From positions 372,001-436,000 of the forward strand of contig RBKR01000023.1 of NCBI GenBank assembly GCA_004835665.1: a DNA stretch of 64,000 nt. Reading direction: 5' to 3'. Position numbers and translations under genes: made by a program. Below the pieces are notes generated by a model. It made no database searches. It was not told the origin of the DNA and was given only the letters and a program-made list of their open reading frames with translations. The stretch comes from Phoma sp. XZ068 (Eukaryota; Ascomycota; Dothideomycetes; Pleosporales; Didymellaceae). Below, one piece after another: positions 44,750 to 54,911 of this stretch; position 1 is the stretch's first letter; every line of letters begins with the position of its first letter.

Positions 44750-46564
44750 ATGGGACCTACGGACCGACTGAAGCAACTGGCATCGCAGTTCATCTCACCC
44801 AATCCTGTACCTGGCCCACCTCCAATTCATCCAGGGGACAGCCATGAGTACCACCACCACCATAACTTCCACACCCTGAGCCCAACATCTTTCCTTTGGC
44901 GAGCAGCACAAATTGAACCCCATGCTACAGCCATATACCATAAGACTGCCAATGGCAAGATCCTTCGACGCTCATACGAAGAAACTGCAGATCGCGCACG
45001 CGGGCTAGCGTACTACCTACGAAAGCATGGCTACAAACGAGTGGGAATTTTGGCAACAAATACACCTGCGTTCCTCGAGGCTATTTTCGGTATCGCAGCT
45101 GCGGGATCAATCAACGTTGCCATCAACTATCGTCTGAAACCCGATGACATCAGCTATATCTTCCAGCATGCAGATGTGGATCTCATCATCGCCGATTTTG
45201 AATTTGTAAAAATACTTGATGACTACAAGGCAGCGAGACCGAACGTGCCGATTCTGGTCGACACAGATACAGATGCGACAGAAGGCGAACTATCAGGCCC
45301 ATTCGATGATGCTGTGTTGGAAGGATTGCATTATGATACAGAGTCTGGAAACAAAGGCTGGGCCGAGCTCGCAGCACAAGCACCCGATGAAGAAGAGGTC
45401 TTTGCACTGGCGTATACGTCTGGGACAACGGCGCGACCAAAAGGAGTCGAATATACACATCGAGGTGCCTATCTTGCGGCATTGGGCAACGTGATCGAAT
45501 CTGGGCTCAATTACCATACTGGCCGAGCAAAGTATTTGTGGACTCTCCCAATGTTCCACGCAACAGGCTGGACATTCCCCTGGAGCGTGACTGCAGTTAG
45601 GGGAACGCACTACTGCCTGCGAAAAATCGATTACCCCGAGATCTGGCGCTTGCTCAAGGACGAAGGCGTGACACATTTCAATGCTGCACCCACGGTCAAT
45701 ACTCTACTCTGTGCAGCCAAGGAGGCCGAAAAGCTACCTCAAGCGGTGCGAGTCACTGTTGCTGCAAGCCCACCATCGGCATGGCTCTTCGAACAGATGA
45801 TCAAACTTAATCTACACCCGGTCCATGTTTACGGTCTGACCGAGACGTACGGACCCATCACTAAAGGTTACCACATGCCAGAATGGGAAAACATCCCTGA
45901 GAAGGAGAAGTACGCAAAGATGGCTCGACAGGGCCACGGCTTCGTTACAGGCCTTCCCGCGCGCGTCATCAAGACAGAGCAGGAGGAAGGCGTGCTTATC
46001 AACGTCGAGAAGAACGGCCAGGAGATTGGCGAAATCGTGTTTGAGGGAAACATCTGCGCAAAGGGATACTACAAGGACGCCGAAGCGACGCGAAAGTTAT
46101 GGGCGGGCGGTGTGAGCCACACTGGCGATCTAGCAGTATGGCATCCCGACGGTGCGATCCAGATCCTCGACCGCGCGAAGGATATCATCATTTCAGGTAT
46201 TTAAGCGCCCAACTTCCCCTCGCTTCTCCCCTTCTAACTCTATTCAGGAGGCGAAAACATATCCTCAGTAGCCCTCGAAGGTATGCTCGCTACGCATCCA
46301 TCAGTCCTTGAAGTTGGGGTTTGCGCTGTTCCCGATTCGCACTGGGGCGAGCGACCTAAAGCCTTTGTGACTACCAAAGACGGTACCAAAGGCGAGACTT
46401 TGGCCGAGGAAGTGATTCAGTGGGCTAAGGAACAGAGCAATATCAGCAGATTCATGGTGCCAAGGGAGGTAGTAGTTGTGAGCGAGTTGCCGAAGACGAG
46501 TACCGGCAAGATCAAGAAGAATGTTTTGAGAGAATGGGCGAAGGGGAATATGGATGCGAAGTAG
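44750..46564 (+). CDS. AMP-dependent acyl-CoA synthetase/ligase
   Basis: Exons 44750-46196 and 46248-46564 give 587 residues; the 51-nt intron splits a Gly codon. ANL-superfamily motifs are present in order: AYTSGTTARPKG (221-232), the YGLTETYGP motif, HTGDLAVWHPDGAIQILDR, DIIISGGENISS and the C-terminal catalytic lysine in KTSTGKIKKNVL. No carrier domain follows, so it is a stand-alone ligase. Family knowledge: these enzymes activate a fatty or aromatic carboxylic acid to acyl-AMP, then transfer it to CoA. No clear peroxisomal SKL-type C-terminus is present (it ends MDAK). A natural His run lies at 35-38. It is followed in the same orientation by a DAL5-type organic-anion transporter; joint use of a carboxylate is a reasonable guess only. 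Confidence 0.9.
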
Positions 46565-47012
46565 TTGACTGAAATCAACATGTACATTGCTATATGGACG
46601 AATCGAGCTGTCGGTCACTCCGACTCCTTTCGCTAACTAATCCTTCTTTCTTCATACAGCCTCACTGTCAACCATAAGTTTTGTACGCTACCAAAGGTCC
46701 AAGTCCGACGAAAATTACCAAATTCGAGGTAACACGAGGTTTCCCGAGACGCATTGCGTTCTCACCCTAGCAGATGTCGCAATACCGTTCGGCACAACGT
46801 CGCTCAACAACCCCATGAAGGTGACAGTCGAATCAGCTTAAATAAAGTTCGATCTTTCAAGCTAGCGCCAAGCACGTTTTTGCGCCTGCAACTGAGAACA
46901 TGACGGAGTTTTCGTGCCCGCGTCCGATTGTGTTAATGCCATGTCGCTATAAGACACGTCGGCCAGCACCCAAGCAACAATTCCTGGCAGCTCGTAGAAC
47001 TGAGATTTCACA
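46565..47012. other. Intergenic, transporter promoter
   Basis: 448 bases with no supported gene. An upstream ATG at 46900 is out of frame with the transporter. Confidence 0.5.
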
Positions 47013-49055
47013 ATGGGCGCTCAAGATTTGGACCGCATTGCAGTTGACGTGCAAGGAGTCGACGTTTGGGACAAAGCAGTCTCGACAAGCAGTATCAGTC
47101 CCACACCAACGCCAATAGATGATGATTTCACGAACGGATATATCGACCCTAGGGAAGAAAGAGCATTCGTACGTCAAGAAGCCCAAACTCTTGGAAAGCT
47201 CAGCTTTTAATCGTGATATAGGTATGGAAACTGGATTTATGGTTTCTCACCATCGGTTTCCTAGGTTACATGTTCAAGTACATCGATCAGACCAACATCG
47301 TGAGTCGGAGTCACGCATGAGTTATCGGAGCTGACATCACACAGAATAATGCATACGTGTCTGGCATGAAGGAAGATCTGAAGCTATACGGCAATGAGCT
47401 TAACTACTTTACCACCTTTTTCAAGTATGGCAATATTACATCGACTGTTGCATCTTGACTCACCCGTTGTAGTATTGGTTATATGATTATGCTGTATCCG
47501 TCATGCATTGTCATCTCCCACTTCGGCCCTTCCAAGTGGTTACCCACATGCGAGGTAGGTAGATTTGACGGTCGCCAATATACCGCGGCTGATAGTGGAT
47601 AGCTTGTCTGGGGTATATTAACATGCTGCTTATCCACGGTGACGAGTTATAAGCAAGTTTACGGCCTCCGATTCCTGATCGGCTTTTTTGAAGGCACCGC
47701 TTGGCCTGGATATTTCACAATCATTAGGTAGATCAAGCCTCAGATCATTGAACTCTTTGCTAACAGCTCAAAGCCAATGGTATATGCCACATGAAGTAGC
47801 GCTCCGTATGAGTCTTTACAATATTGCCCAACCTGCTGGGGCAATGCTCTCTGGTGCCATGCAGGGTGCGTTGTCAACAAACTTTGAAGGCTTACATGGA
47901 AGAGAGGGATGGCGGTGGGCTTTCATCATAAATGTGAGCCTCGAAATCGGTGAGACTGACTTTTGCTGATCTTTAAATTAGGGTGTCTGTACCATAGCTG
48001 TTGCGTTGGCTGCCTTTGTCATACTGCCAGGCTATGTGAGTTGTCCATGTGTAATGTCTAAAGGTTTTGCTGATGCACTCTAGCCCGAACGGCCGAACCC
48101 TCTTGCAAAATTTTACTTAAAACCTCGCGACATCGAGATTGCCCTAGCTCGAGCACGAAGAGTTGGTCGCAAACCACAGATAGGGATTACACCGAAGGAC
48201 TTCCTGCGTTGCTTCACATTCTGGCAACTGTGGGCATTTGCTAGTGAGTGCCGTGACCTTAAGATTCGAAAAAAGAATGTCGGCTAACGAGTGAAGTCGC
48301 TTGGCCTATCGGAGGCAATTTTGTTCCTGCAAATTACTTCAACCTGTGGCTCAAGTCCTTGAAGAATGCTGATGGAACAAAGAAATAGTTAGTATCGCTT
48401 ACCCCCACGACATAAGTCCCTGACACCTTCAATAGTACAGTTGCAATGCTCAACTACCTTCCAATAGTCGGTCAAGCTGTCCAACTTGTCGCCGAACTTC
48501 TCTTCAGCGGCTTCAGCGATTACTTCCAAGCGCGGCTTCCGTTCCTGCTCCTTCATTCAGCAAGAATTTCGTAACCACATTTGATGTGTAGCTCACACAC
48601 CCCAGGTCATCAACATTGCGTCTCTTGTGATCCTTATAGTCCGTCCTAGCAACGAACATGCTTACATGGCTGGTTGGTACATGAACTATATTGGCGCTGT
48701 GTCGACGATGCTGCTCTGCTCCTGGGCATCCGTGCACCTCCAGCACGAACCTCAAGTGCGCACGGTTCTATTCGCCAGCGGAACGATTCTTGCATATCTG
48801 CTGAACGCTTTCGTCCCAATTGCTGCGTATCCGGCCAAAGAGGCACCTCATTGGAAAATTGGCGCCAAGTTGTATCTGGGCTTTGCCTGCTTGGCTGTCG
48901 TGGTATTTTTTGCGATTTGGTGGGCGTTTAGGCGGGAAGAGAGGAAGAAGAGTGAACAAAGCATCAATGAGTGTACAGCTGGAGAGCCGGAGAGGAAGGA
49001 TGGAGAACACACCACACCAGATCTGCGCGGTGTGATTCTTCCCAGTGGTTTGTGA
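47013..49055 (+). CDS. Major facilitator transporter, DAL5/pantothenate-biotin type
   Basis: Eleven exons: 47013-47168, 47222-47299, 47345-47424, 47473-47554, 47603-47727, 47774-47933, 47982-48035, 48084-48243, 48297-48387, 48436-48559 and 48606-49055; 519 residues. The order of motifs is that of the DAL5 family: GYMFKYIDQTNINNAYVSGM at helix 1, FLIGFFEGTAWPGYFTII in helix 4, WYMPHEVALRMSLYNIAQPAG before helix 5, EGWRWAFIING in helix 6, and a C-terminal half with helices 7-12. The tail is charged and cytosolic. The tenth intron uses a GC donor. Family knowledge: the pantothenate/biotin-like branch takes up vitamins or small organic acids at the plasma membrane. All exon joins are in frame, so the gene appears intact despite its heavy splitting. 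Confidence 0.88.
48560..48605 (+). other. GC-AG intron in the second DAL5-type transporter
   Basis: Donor TCA|GCAAGA, acceptor CCCCAG|GTC, 46 nt. It joins LLLHS to VINIASLVILIV in frame. The nearby GTAACC does not restore the frame, so the GC donor is the consistent choice; GCAAG is the usual GC-AG consensus. Confidence 0.75.
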
Positions 49056-49776
49056 ATCTCAAGGCTGCAATGAAACGAGCTAAGAGAATTTTGATATCAG
49101 ATCTTGGAGAACTCTCAACCGAACATGGGCTAGAAACCTTACTTTGGAGTATACTGTCTGCAAGACCCCTTTCGACATGCACAACCTTCATCCAGATAGT
49201 TCAGCACACACTGAAGCCTACATCAGGGCAATATCACTTTGATCGATGTACTCAACAGCACCACCCGATACTAGTGATTTACCTATCGCGAACGATGGCC
49301 ACACTATAAGGTATGTCGTAAAAATTTCTAGAGAATCGTGCTCCACTTCACGCCCTTGGCAGCTCAGCAACTAGTGTGGTGTGGACCAGAATGGACCAGG
49401 CTCAAGCAGTAACGCGTGGGGCGTTTCGATCCACACCCATTTACACCGCGTGCGCCTCAAAAGAATGGAGAGTAGACAATGTGGTGATCGGCGTGGTATA
49501 GTTAATACATGCACTGCCCTATTTCTGACAACAACCACAAGCGCGGAGCAACTCAGTGGCAGTACACCATCATGTTTTCTTCAAGCATGACCACGGGAAC
49601 GAAGCATGATTTAAATCATTGAAACACACAGGATACGAGCGATTACTCAACAGGCAGAATCACCAGTGCTATGACGCTGGCTTAGAGCCTTTCGCATCTT
49701 GACTGATACTTCAGTAGTATTCCTAGTCCCACGTCTCCCACCTCATAGCCTGTCCATATGGACCAACAGTTGTGGT
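49056..49776. other. Intergenic
   Basis: About 720 bases between the transporter and the decayed exonuclease. Nothing coding is supported. Confidence 0.5.
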
Positions 49777-50452
49777 TTACCATCGTTTCGGAGCAAAAGC
49801 CTTGTGCTTGCCGTGGCCATTGTATTGTATGCTCTGTGACTCCATAATCCTTTCTTCCGGCTTTTTGGACTTCGATAGTCTATGAAACGCTCATATAACG
49901 ATTCCAGAGTCGTGGCAAGAACTGAACATCCTGCACGCAGTATTGCATGATCTCCTTCGCAAGCGGCCGGTCATTGAAAATCTCGTATCGTCCACCTTTT
50001 AGAGGCAGAAACAATTTCAGTCCCTTCTCCTTTGCGATATTCCACGAAATTCTCTCCGCGGCTGCCATCATAGCGTATTGCTCGATACATCTTTGGAGGC
50101 CGTTGACATACTTCCGCGGACCATTCTTCCTGCTGGCCAATTGGATCAACTGGAGATCATGCACACCAGATAGGCTAATCTGGAAGTGATGGAATAATGC
50201 ATCCGAGTCATTACGAACGTCGAAAATAACCTTTGGTATGTCTTTCGCTTCCAAAATATCCTCGAGACACATGCCAGACGTAGTTCCGACAATGACCATG
50301 TTACTGCTTCAAGAATTCTTAAGACTTGACCATATCATCCTTTACTCAAGCGTCAATACGCACATAATAAGGCTGAACCCCGTCTCAGAAGGCGTCGATG
50401 AGCTGAGAGAGATTGACCAAATTGATCAGGGTGGTTTCATCGGTTGTGTACC
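49777..50452 (-). pseudogene. Decayed 3'-5' exonuclease (DnaQ/Werner-like) gene
   Basis: A minus-strand reading matches the exonuclease family widespread in filamentous fungi. The best-preserved part (50299-49880) has DIPKVIFDVRNDSDALFHHF, then LSGVHDLQLIQLASR, a CIEQY helix and AKEIMQYCVQDVQFLPRLW, the last DEDD region. The start is ruined: TTLINLVNLSQLIDAF at about 50440-50385 is followed by several in-frame TGA/TAA codons and a frameshift. The expected first catalytic motif (DLEGV) is not recognisable. After 49880 a stop and a one-base shift precede the normal C-terminus (SIQYNGHGKHKAFAPKRW, stop at 49777). The gap between the C-terminal blocks (28 nt) is too short for an intron. It is therefore a multiply broken gene. 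Confidence 0.75.
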
Positions 50453-50965
50453 TTTATGGCAGAGCGCTGGCGATTACACAAGCTCGCTGTAAAGTTGTTG
50501 TCTCCGGGAGGACCGAAAACATTGGCTTAAATTTTGACGCTGACAGCCTTTGGGAATCTCAACACCTCATATAATCGGAATGGCTGGCGACTCGTAAAGA
50601 ACATAGGTGTGTCGCATTGCATTGATAGTTGCAGTGAGATTAGGATTCTAGTGGCAAGACTATTCGCACGGACGGGAAGAAGTCCATGAGAAGTTTAAGG
50701 TTCGTCCTTCTATCCCTGGCAACCATATCAAGTCGACAATGACTTGAATGAGAAAGGTCATGACTATCCCAAAGGGATCCGTGAACGTTGAGCTGTTGGA
50801 TCGAGATGGTTGCTGCAAACGTCCTTTGTTCGCTGTACCCCGCAGGAGCTGAAGGGAGTCGACGTCACTTTCTTTAACCGCACAATAAGAGTACAAGAAC
50901 ACGGGTACATCGTTGCACTCATGCCTCTACCTGTACGATGAGAATATTTTTGGCTCTCAATAGCA
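50453..50965. other. Intergenic
   Basis: No gene recognised; promoter region of the lysine-rich protein at 50966. Confidence 0.45.
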
Positions 50966-52108
50966 ATGCCGTCGAAGCAGGAGGGGAAGGCCATACGGGA
51001 CGCTTGCGAAGATATACAGGAATTAGTGTCTACAGTTCTGAAGCTTCGAGACTTCTTGACGCCCGAAGAAGAGATGGGAATCCATCAGCAATTTCGGAAT
51101 GGCTCATGGAAGCCTGATCATCAAGTTTTGTGGAGTGGTGTGCTACGTGAGCAGGCTCAGACATGGGCAGACGACCGGGACATGCAAACACTCACCACCG
51201 CAATGGGACCATTGATGGATCCAAGAACATCCTCATGTTTGATAAACAAGAAGACTTCCGCGGCATGGAGCAAGTATGTTCATGGCGCGTCCGCAGTCTT
51301 TGCGTGGCACATAGCAATGAGCGGCAGAGTCACTGTGCTGTGTCCACCTCCACCTCAGAGATTCCATCCTTCTGGGCTGTCATCCTTCCAGACCATCGAG
51401 GAACCAGTATTGAGGATAGCTATAGCCGAAGGTGCAACGCTGCGCATAGAACTGGTACATCCTCGAGTGAAAGGCGCAGAGGACTTCCGCTACCAGTTCT
51501 GGCCACAGGACGAATGCGAGACCTGGACCGCAACGTATGGCCCTGATATTCACTACCAATTTAAATGGAGAAAGGTGAAAGGATACTCGCCACCAGCGTC
51601 CAAGATAGGATCTACACAGCCTCCGGCATCGACTTCAATGACATGCAAAAAGAGTGGGAGAACGGCAGCATCATCCGCAGTGATTTCTCCTCCCGTGAAA
51701 CCAAAGGCAGCACCGAAAAAGTCGAAGAAAAAGAAGAGAAAGAAGACGAAGAAGAACCAGACGAAAACAACGTGTTCGCCAGAACCCTCAACCCTGAGTG
51801 TGAAAGGGAAGGTTGGAGACGCGAACTCTACATCATTATCAGCCAAAAAGATTCCGACGACCAAGGTCCCGACAGTAAACGATGACGATCATTTGTCAAA
51901 TAAACAACGCAAAGCTCTCAACGTAATGAAAATGAAAACCCCCAATGTGAAGGCATCACTAAAAAGCTCCGGGGCAAAACCGGTGAAGCCTTCATCCGTC
52001 GAAACCTCACCACAGGCTAAAGTAAAGACTGTAGCTGGTAAAGAAAACAAGATGAGCAAGTCAGCCAAGAAAATTAAGAAGAGAAATATGAAGGTAAAGG
52101 CGAAGTAA
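50966..52108 (+). CDS. Hypothetical protein with lysine-rich tail
   Basis: One exon, 380 residues, ATG at 50966 in a CAATGCC context. The family was not recognised. Residues 1-205 look folded: an acidic helical start (LRDFLTPEEEMGIHQQFRNG), a middle with CPPPPQRFHPSG, and beta-like segments (VLRIAIAEGATLRIELVHPR, FRYQFWPQDECETWTATYG). Residues 215-380 are low-complexity and strongly basic (KKSKKKKRKKTKK near 250 and repeated KP/KS/KT motifs), resembling nuclear or nucleolar tails that bind nucleic acid. There is no signal peptide or membrane segment. The gene sits between two decayed genes in an accessory zone and may be lineage-specific. Being intact over 380 codons supports a real gene, but expression is unproven. 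Confidence 0.65.
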   Translation: MPSKQEGKAIRDACEDIQELVSTVLKLRDFLTPEEEMGIHQQFRNGSWKPDHQVLWSGVLREQAQTWADDRDMQTLTTAMGPLMDPRTSSCLINKKTSAAWSKYVHGASAVFAWHIAMSGRVTVLCPPPPQRFHPSGLSSFQTIEEPVLRIAIAEGATLRIELVHPRVKGAEDFRYQFWPQDECETWTATYGPDIHYQFKWRKVKGYSPPASKIGSTQPPASTSMTCKKSGRTAASSAVISPPVKPKAAPKKSKKKKRKKTKKNQTKTTCSPEPSTLSVKGKVGDANSTSLSAKKIPTTKVPTVNDDDHLSNKQRKALNVMKMKTPNVKASLKSSGAKPVKPSSVETSPQAKVKTVAGKENKMSKSAKKIKKRNMKVKAK

Positions 52109-52655
52109 AGGAAGACGAAAGCTGAGATGGAAAGAGCGGTCAAAACAGCGCGGAAGACATGATGGCCCAGACACAAAGTTGACTCCAAAATAACGTGACT
52201 CCAAAGTACCAAAAGCGAAAAGTTATTACGAAGAATGGTGAGGCCTGCTTGACTCGCTTCTTGTCACGATTGAGAGCGAATGTGTTAAAAGTGTCTCGAG
52301 GAGTGTCGTTGCTGTGTATAACTAGCAAACAAACCCACCAAAACAAAAACAGCGGTAAATGCTCTCTGCCCATTCAGTAATTGTGTATTGAAGCATCTTC
52401 ATTTCGAACCTGATCAATCAAAGTCGTAGGAGATCGACGTAGATGCCAGAAAGTCTCCAAGACGCTACTTCTTGGGTGTGGTAAGTTGGAGGCACGTTGA
52501 TCAGCTAACGTTATAGGAGCATGAGGATTGGTTGCTGCGTGTGCAGCTAGTTTCAGCTACTGATTGCCCCACTTTAAGTAGCTGAAGCTCTCCAGCTTCC
52601 ATTCTCCTCCATTCCTGTCATTCTTGAACGAAAAGGTAGAGATCCTTGCATTAGA
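52109..52655. other. Intergenic, possible exon remnants
   Basis: A short ATG reading at about 52443 followed by an intron-like GTAAGT...GCTAAC...TATAG segment (52480-52516) is seen. It leads to a stop a few codons later, so it may be a relic of the HET-type gene upstream part. No gene is called. Confidence 0.35.
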
Positions 52656-54545
52656 ATGTCTTGTGACGAAGCAACGGTAAGCGTCCTTCAAACTCGGTAT
52701 TTTCCGCTGTGGTTCTAACGCCCTCGGTCAAGACCTTCAGCCTTGCTACTGATCGCCACCTGTTTGATCCTTCTAAACATCCTAAGGATAGTGATACTGC
52801 CACTAGTGCTCCTTGCACGCAAAAGGCGATTCAGTTATCGAGAAGTGACCAGCTTTGGACCAGCTCGTATATTGATACTTCTCCTTTACGCCGTGGCGAA
52901 GCCCTACACCCTTCAACACACATTCCATCAAGAGACAAGATCTATGCTCTGCTTGGTATATCATCAGACGGATCCTCTACGGGTTTTCTAGTACCAGACT
53001 ATGAGAAATCTGAGCTGGAAGTTATTCAAGATACGGTTGTTTATCTACTTGGCTTCCACAACGGGATGATTGGGACTGCTTGTCCGCTGAACTGGACGTT
53101 GGCAGAGTTTCTGAAAAGTCTGGAGTTGTTAAACGACGAAGTGTGTGTTTAGGTAGCAGAAAACGGGCAGGAGGCGATAGTCAAGTTACTCCTCAGCACA
53201 GACAGAGCTGGTATCAACTTTAAAAACAGAGATGGTCAGACATCGCTGCGAGCAGCAGCGAAAAATGGGCACAATGCGATAGTTGAGCTGCTTCTCGACA
53301 CGGTCAAGGCTGATGTCGAATTCGAAGACAAGGATGGACAGACGCCGCTGCTGATGGCAGCAGAGAATGGGCACCTCGCAATAATCAGGCTCCTCGATAC
53401 CAACAGGGCCAACACGAATATCAAAAACAAAGATGGTTATACAGCAATACTACTATCCAGCAGAGAACGGGCACGAGACAGTAGTCAAGCATATCCTTGG
53501 CACGGGCACAGCTGATTATAAGGAGGGAGACCTACACGGCTGGACGCCACTGTGGACAGCAGCAATCAATGGCCACGAAGGGATTGTTGAGATGCTTATT
53601 GATACAATGAAAGCAGGCAAATCCGAACCCTCACTCAAAGCAGCACTGGAAAAACAACAAGGTCTTGCGATATACAAACGTGCTGGTAACTCTCAAGATA
53701 GTCAACGCGGACAAACACCGCTTTTGTGGGCGTTTCGGAACGGTCACACGACGTTGTTGGAACTATTCCTAAAGACAGCCAGCTTCAACATGCTCTCAGT
53801 ACCTACGGATAAGGAAGATTTCTTTTGGTGGGTGGCAAGGAACGGAGATGAATCGGCGCTCAAAATGCTGTTGAATGCCATAACGGTCGATTTTAGGCAG
53901 GACGATCGTTGGGCTTGGGATATACTGACGTGGGCATCAGAGCGCGGAAACAATATACTGTACAAAATTCTGATTGATGCACACAGGGCGGATCTCTTCG
54001 TGAGAGGTACAGGGAGTCTCGATGGACTTTCCATGGCCGCAAGTACAGGGCAGAAAGCAGTTGCACAGCTACTGCTTGACTCGAGTAGGAGTGATGACTT
54101 GAGTAGGGGAGCAACCTTATGGTGGGTGGCAAATTTTGGGCACATGGCAGTTGTTAGACTGCTACTAGACACAGGAGTTGACGTGAATTTCAAGCTTCGG
54201 AACAAACAAACGCCACTGTGGCGTGCGGCCTGGGGCGGACATACAGCGGTTGTTGAGTTGTTGCTCCGCACAGGTAAGATTGAGATTGACGTAGAGGATG
54301 ACTTTTTTCGACAGACGCCTTTATCAACGGCGGCAGAACAAGGGCATATGGAAATAGTTGGGCTGCTGCTGAATACGAATAGGGCTGAAGTTTGGTCAAG
54401 AGACAGGAATGGAAGTACCCCGCTGGACATGGCGGCATGGAATGGGCACGATGCCGTAGTCAATTTACTGGAACTGCACATGGGTCTTCTGAACAGAGCG
54501 CGTGCTATCATAGAACGCGCTCTGTTCAAGATGTCTAGTATGTAA
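52656..54545 (+). pseudogene. Broken HET-type/ankyrin-repeat gene
   Basis: A plausible first exon 52656-52676 and a 56-nt intron (branch CTAAC, acceptor AAG at 52732) lead into a frame with the end of a heterokaryon-incompatibility-type region: IPSRDKIYALLGISSDG, then DYEKSELEVIQDTVVYLLG. A TAG at 53150-53152 interrupts it, but the same frame continues with ankyrin units (AENGQEAIVKLLLSTDRA, AAKNGHNAIVELLLDTV, AAENGHLAIIRLL). At about 53450-53465 the reading shifts to another frame, open from an ATG at 53433 to 54545, with about nine more ankyrin units (for example AAWGGHTAVVELLLRTGK). The HET core is incomplete at the N-terminus. Family knowledge: HET-domain proteins trigger cell death after fusion of unlike strains and often carry C-terminal repeats. 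The 370-codon second ORF might still be expressed as an ankyrin-only protein. Confidence 0.7.
54491..54527. repeat. Perfect 13-bp inverted repeat at the end of the ankyrin ORF
   Basis: GAACAGAGCGCGT (54491-54503) and its exact reverse complement (54515-54527) flank an 11-base loop. Pairing extends outward by TCTT/AAGA if a two-base bulge is allowed. It lies within the last codons, just before the stop, and could be an RNA hairpin or the trace of an insertion. Confidence 0.9.
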
Positions 54546-54911
54546 TTTTCCATTCAAATCCTTTGAAATTATGCTGGAACTGATCTGTAGTGTAAGCTGT
54601 ATCAGACTAATTGAACGATAAACAGCGGCAAAGCCAAAAACACTTACTTGCAACATCCTGTGGTCGTATGCGAAAGAAAAATATATATCCGATTGTCCAT
54701 AAGAACATTCGAATGAAGTGTATATCTGGCGGGTGATGTTCAGGCCAGGGTGTCCAGGCACTTAAGCACTTCTGCAAGATTCAGGACGTGGAATGTAACG
54801 AGAACAAAGCAAATAGAGACGAGGTGATGGCAGTGAATACTGATGGTAATGAAATGGGGTATAGTCTAGGATCCTTTATGTATCGCTCGGCCTGCACATT
54901 ACGTCAACGGA
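54546..54911. other. Intergenic between convergent reading frames
   Basis: 3' flanks of the ankyrin ORF (+) and phosphoserine phosphatase (-). Nothing else seen. Confidence 0.5.

Noticed and set aside
53744..54553. 269-codon minus-strand ORF opposite the ankyrin repeats
   Set aside because: Repetitive Ser/Cys/Ala translation is the antisense image of the ankyrin repeats.
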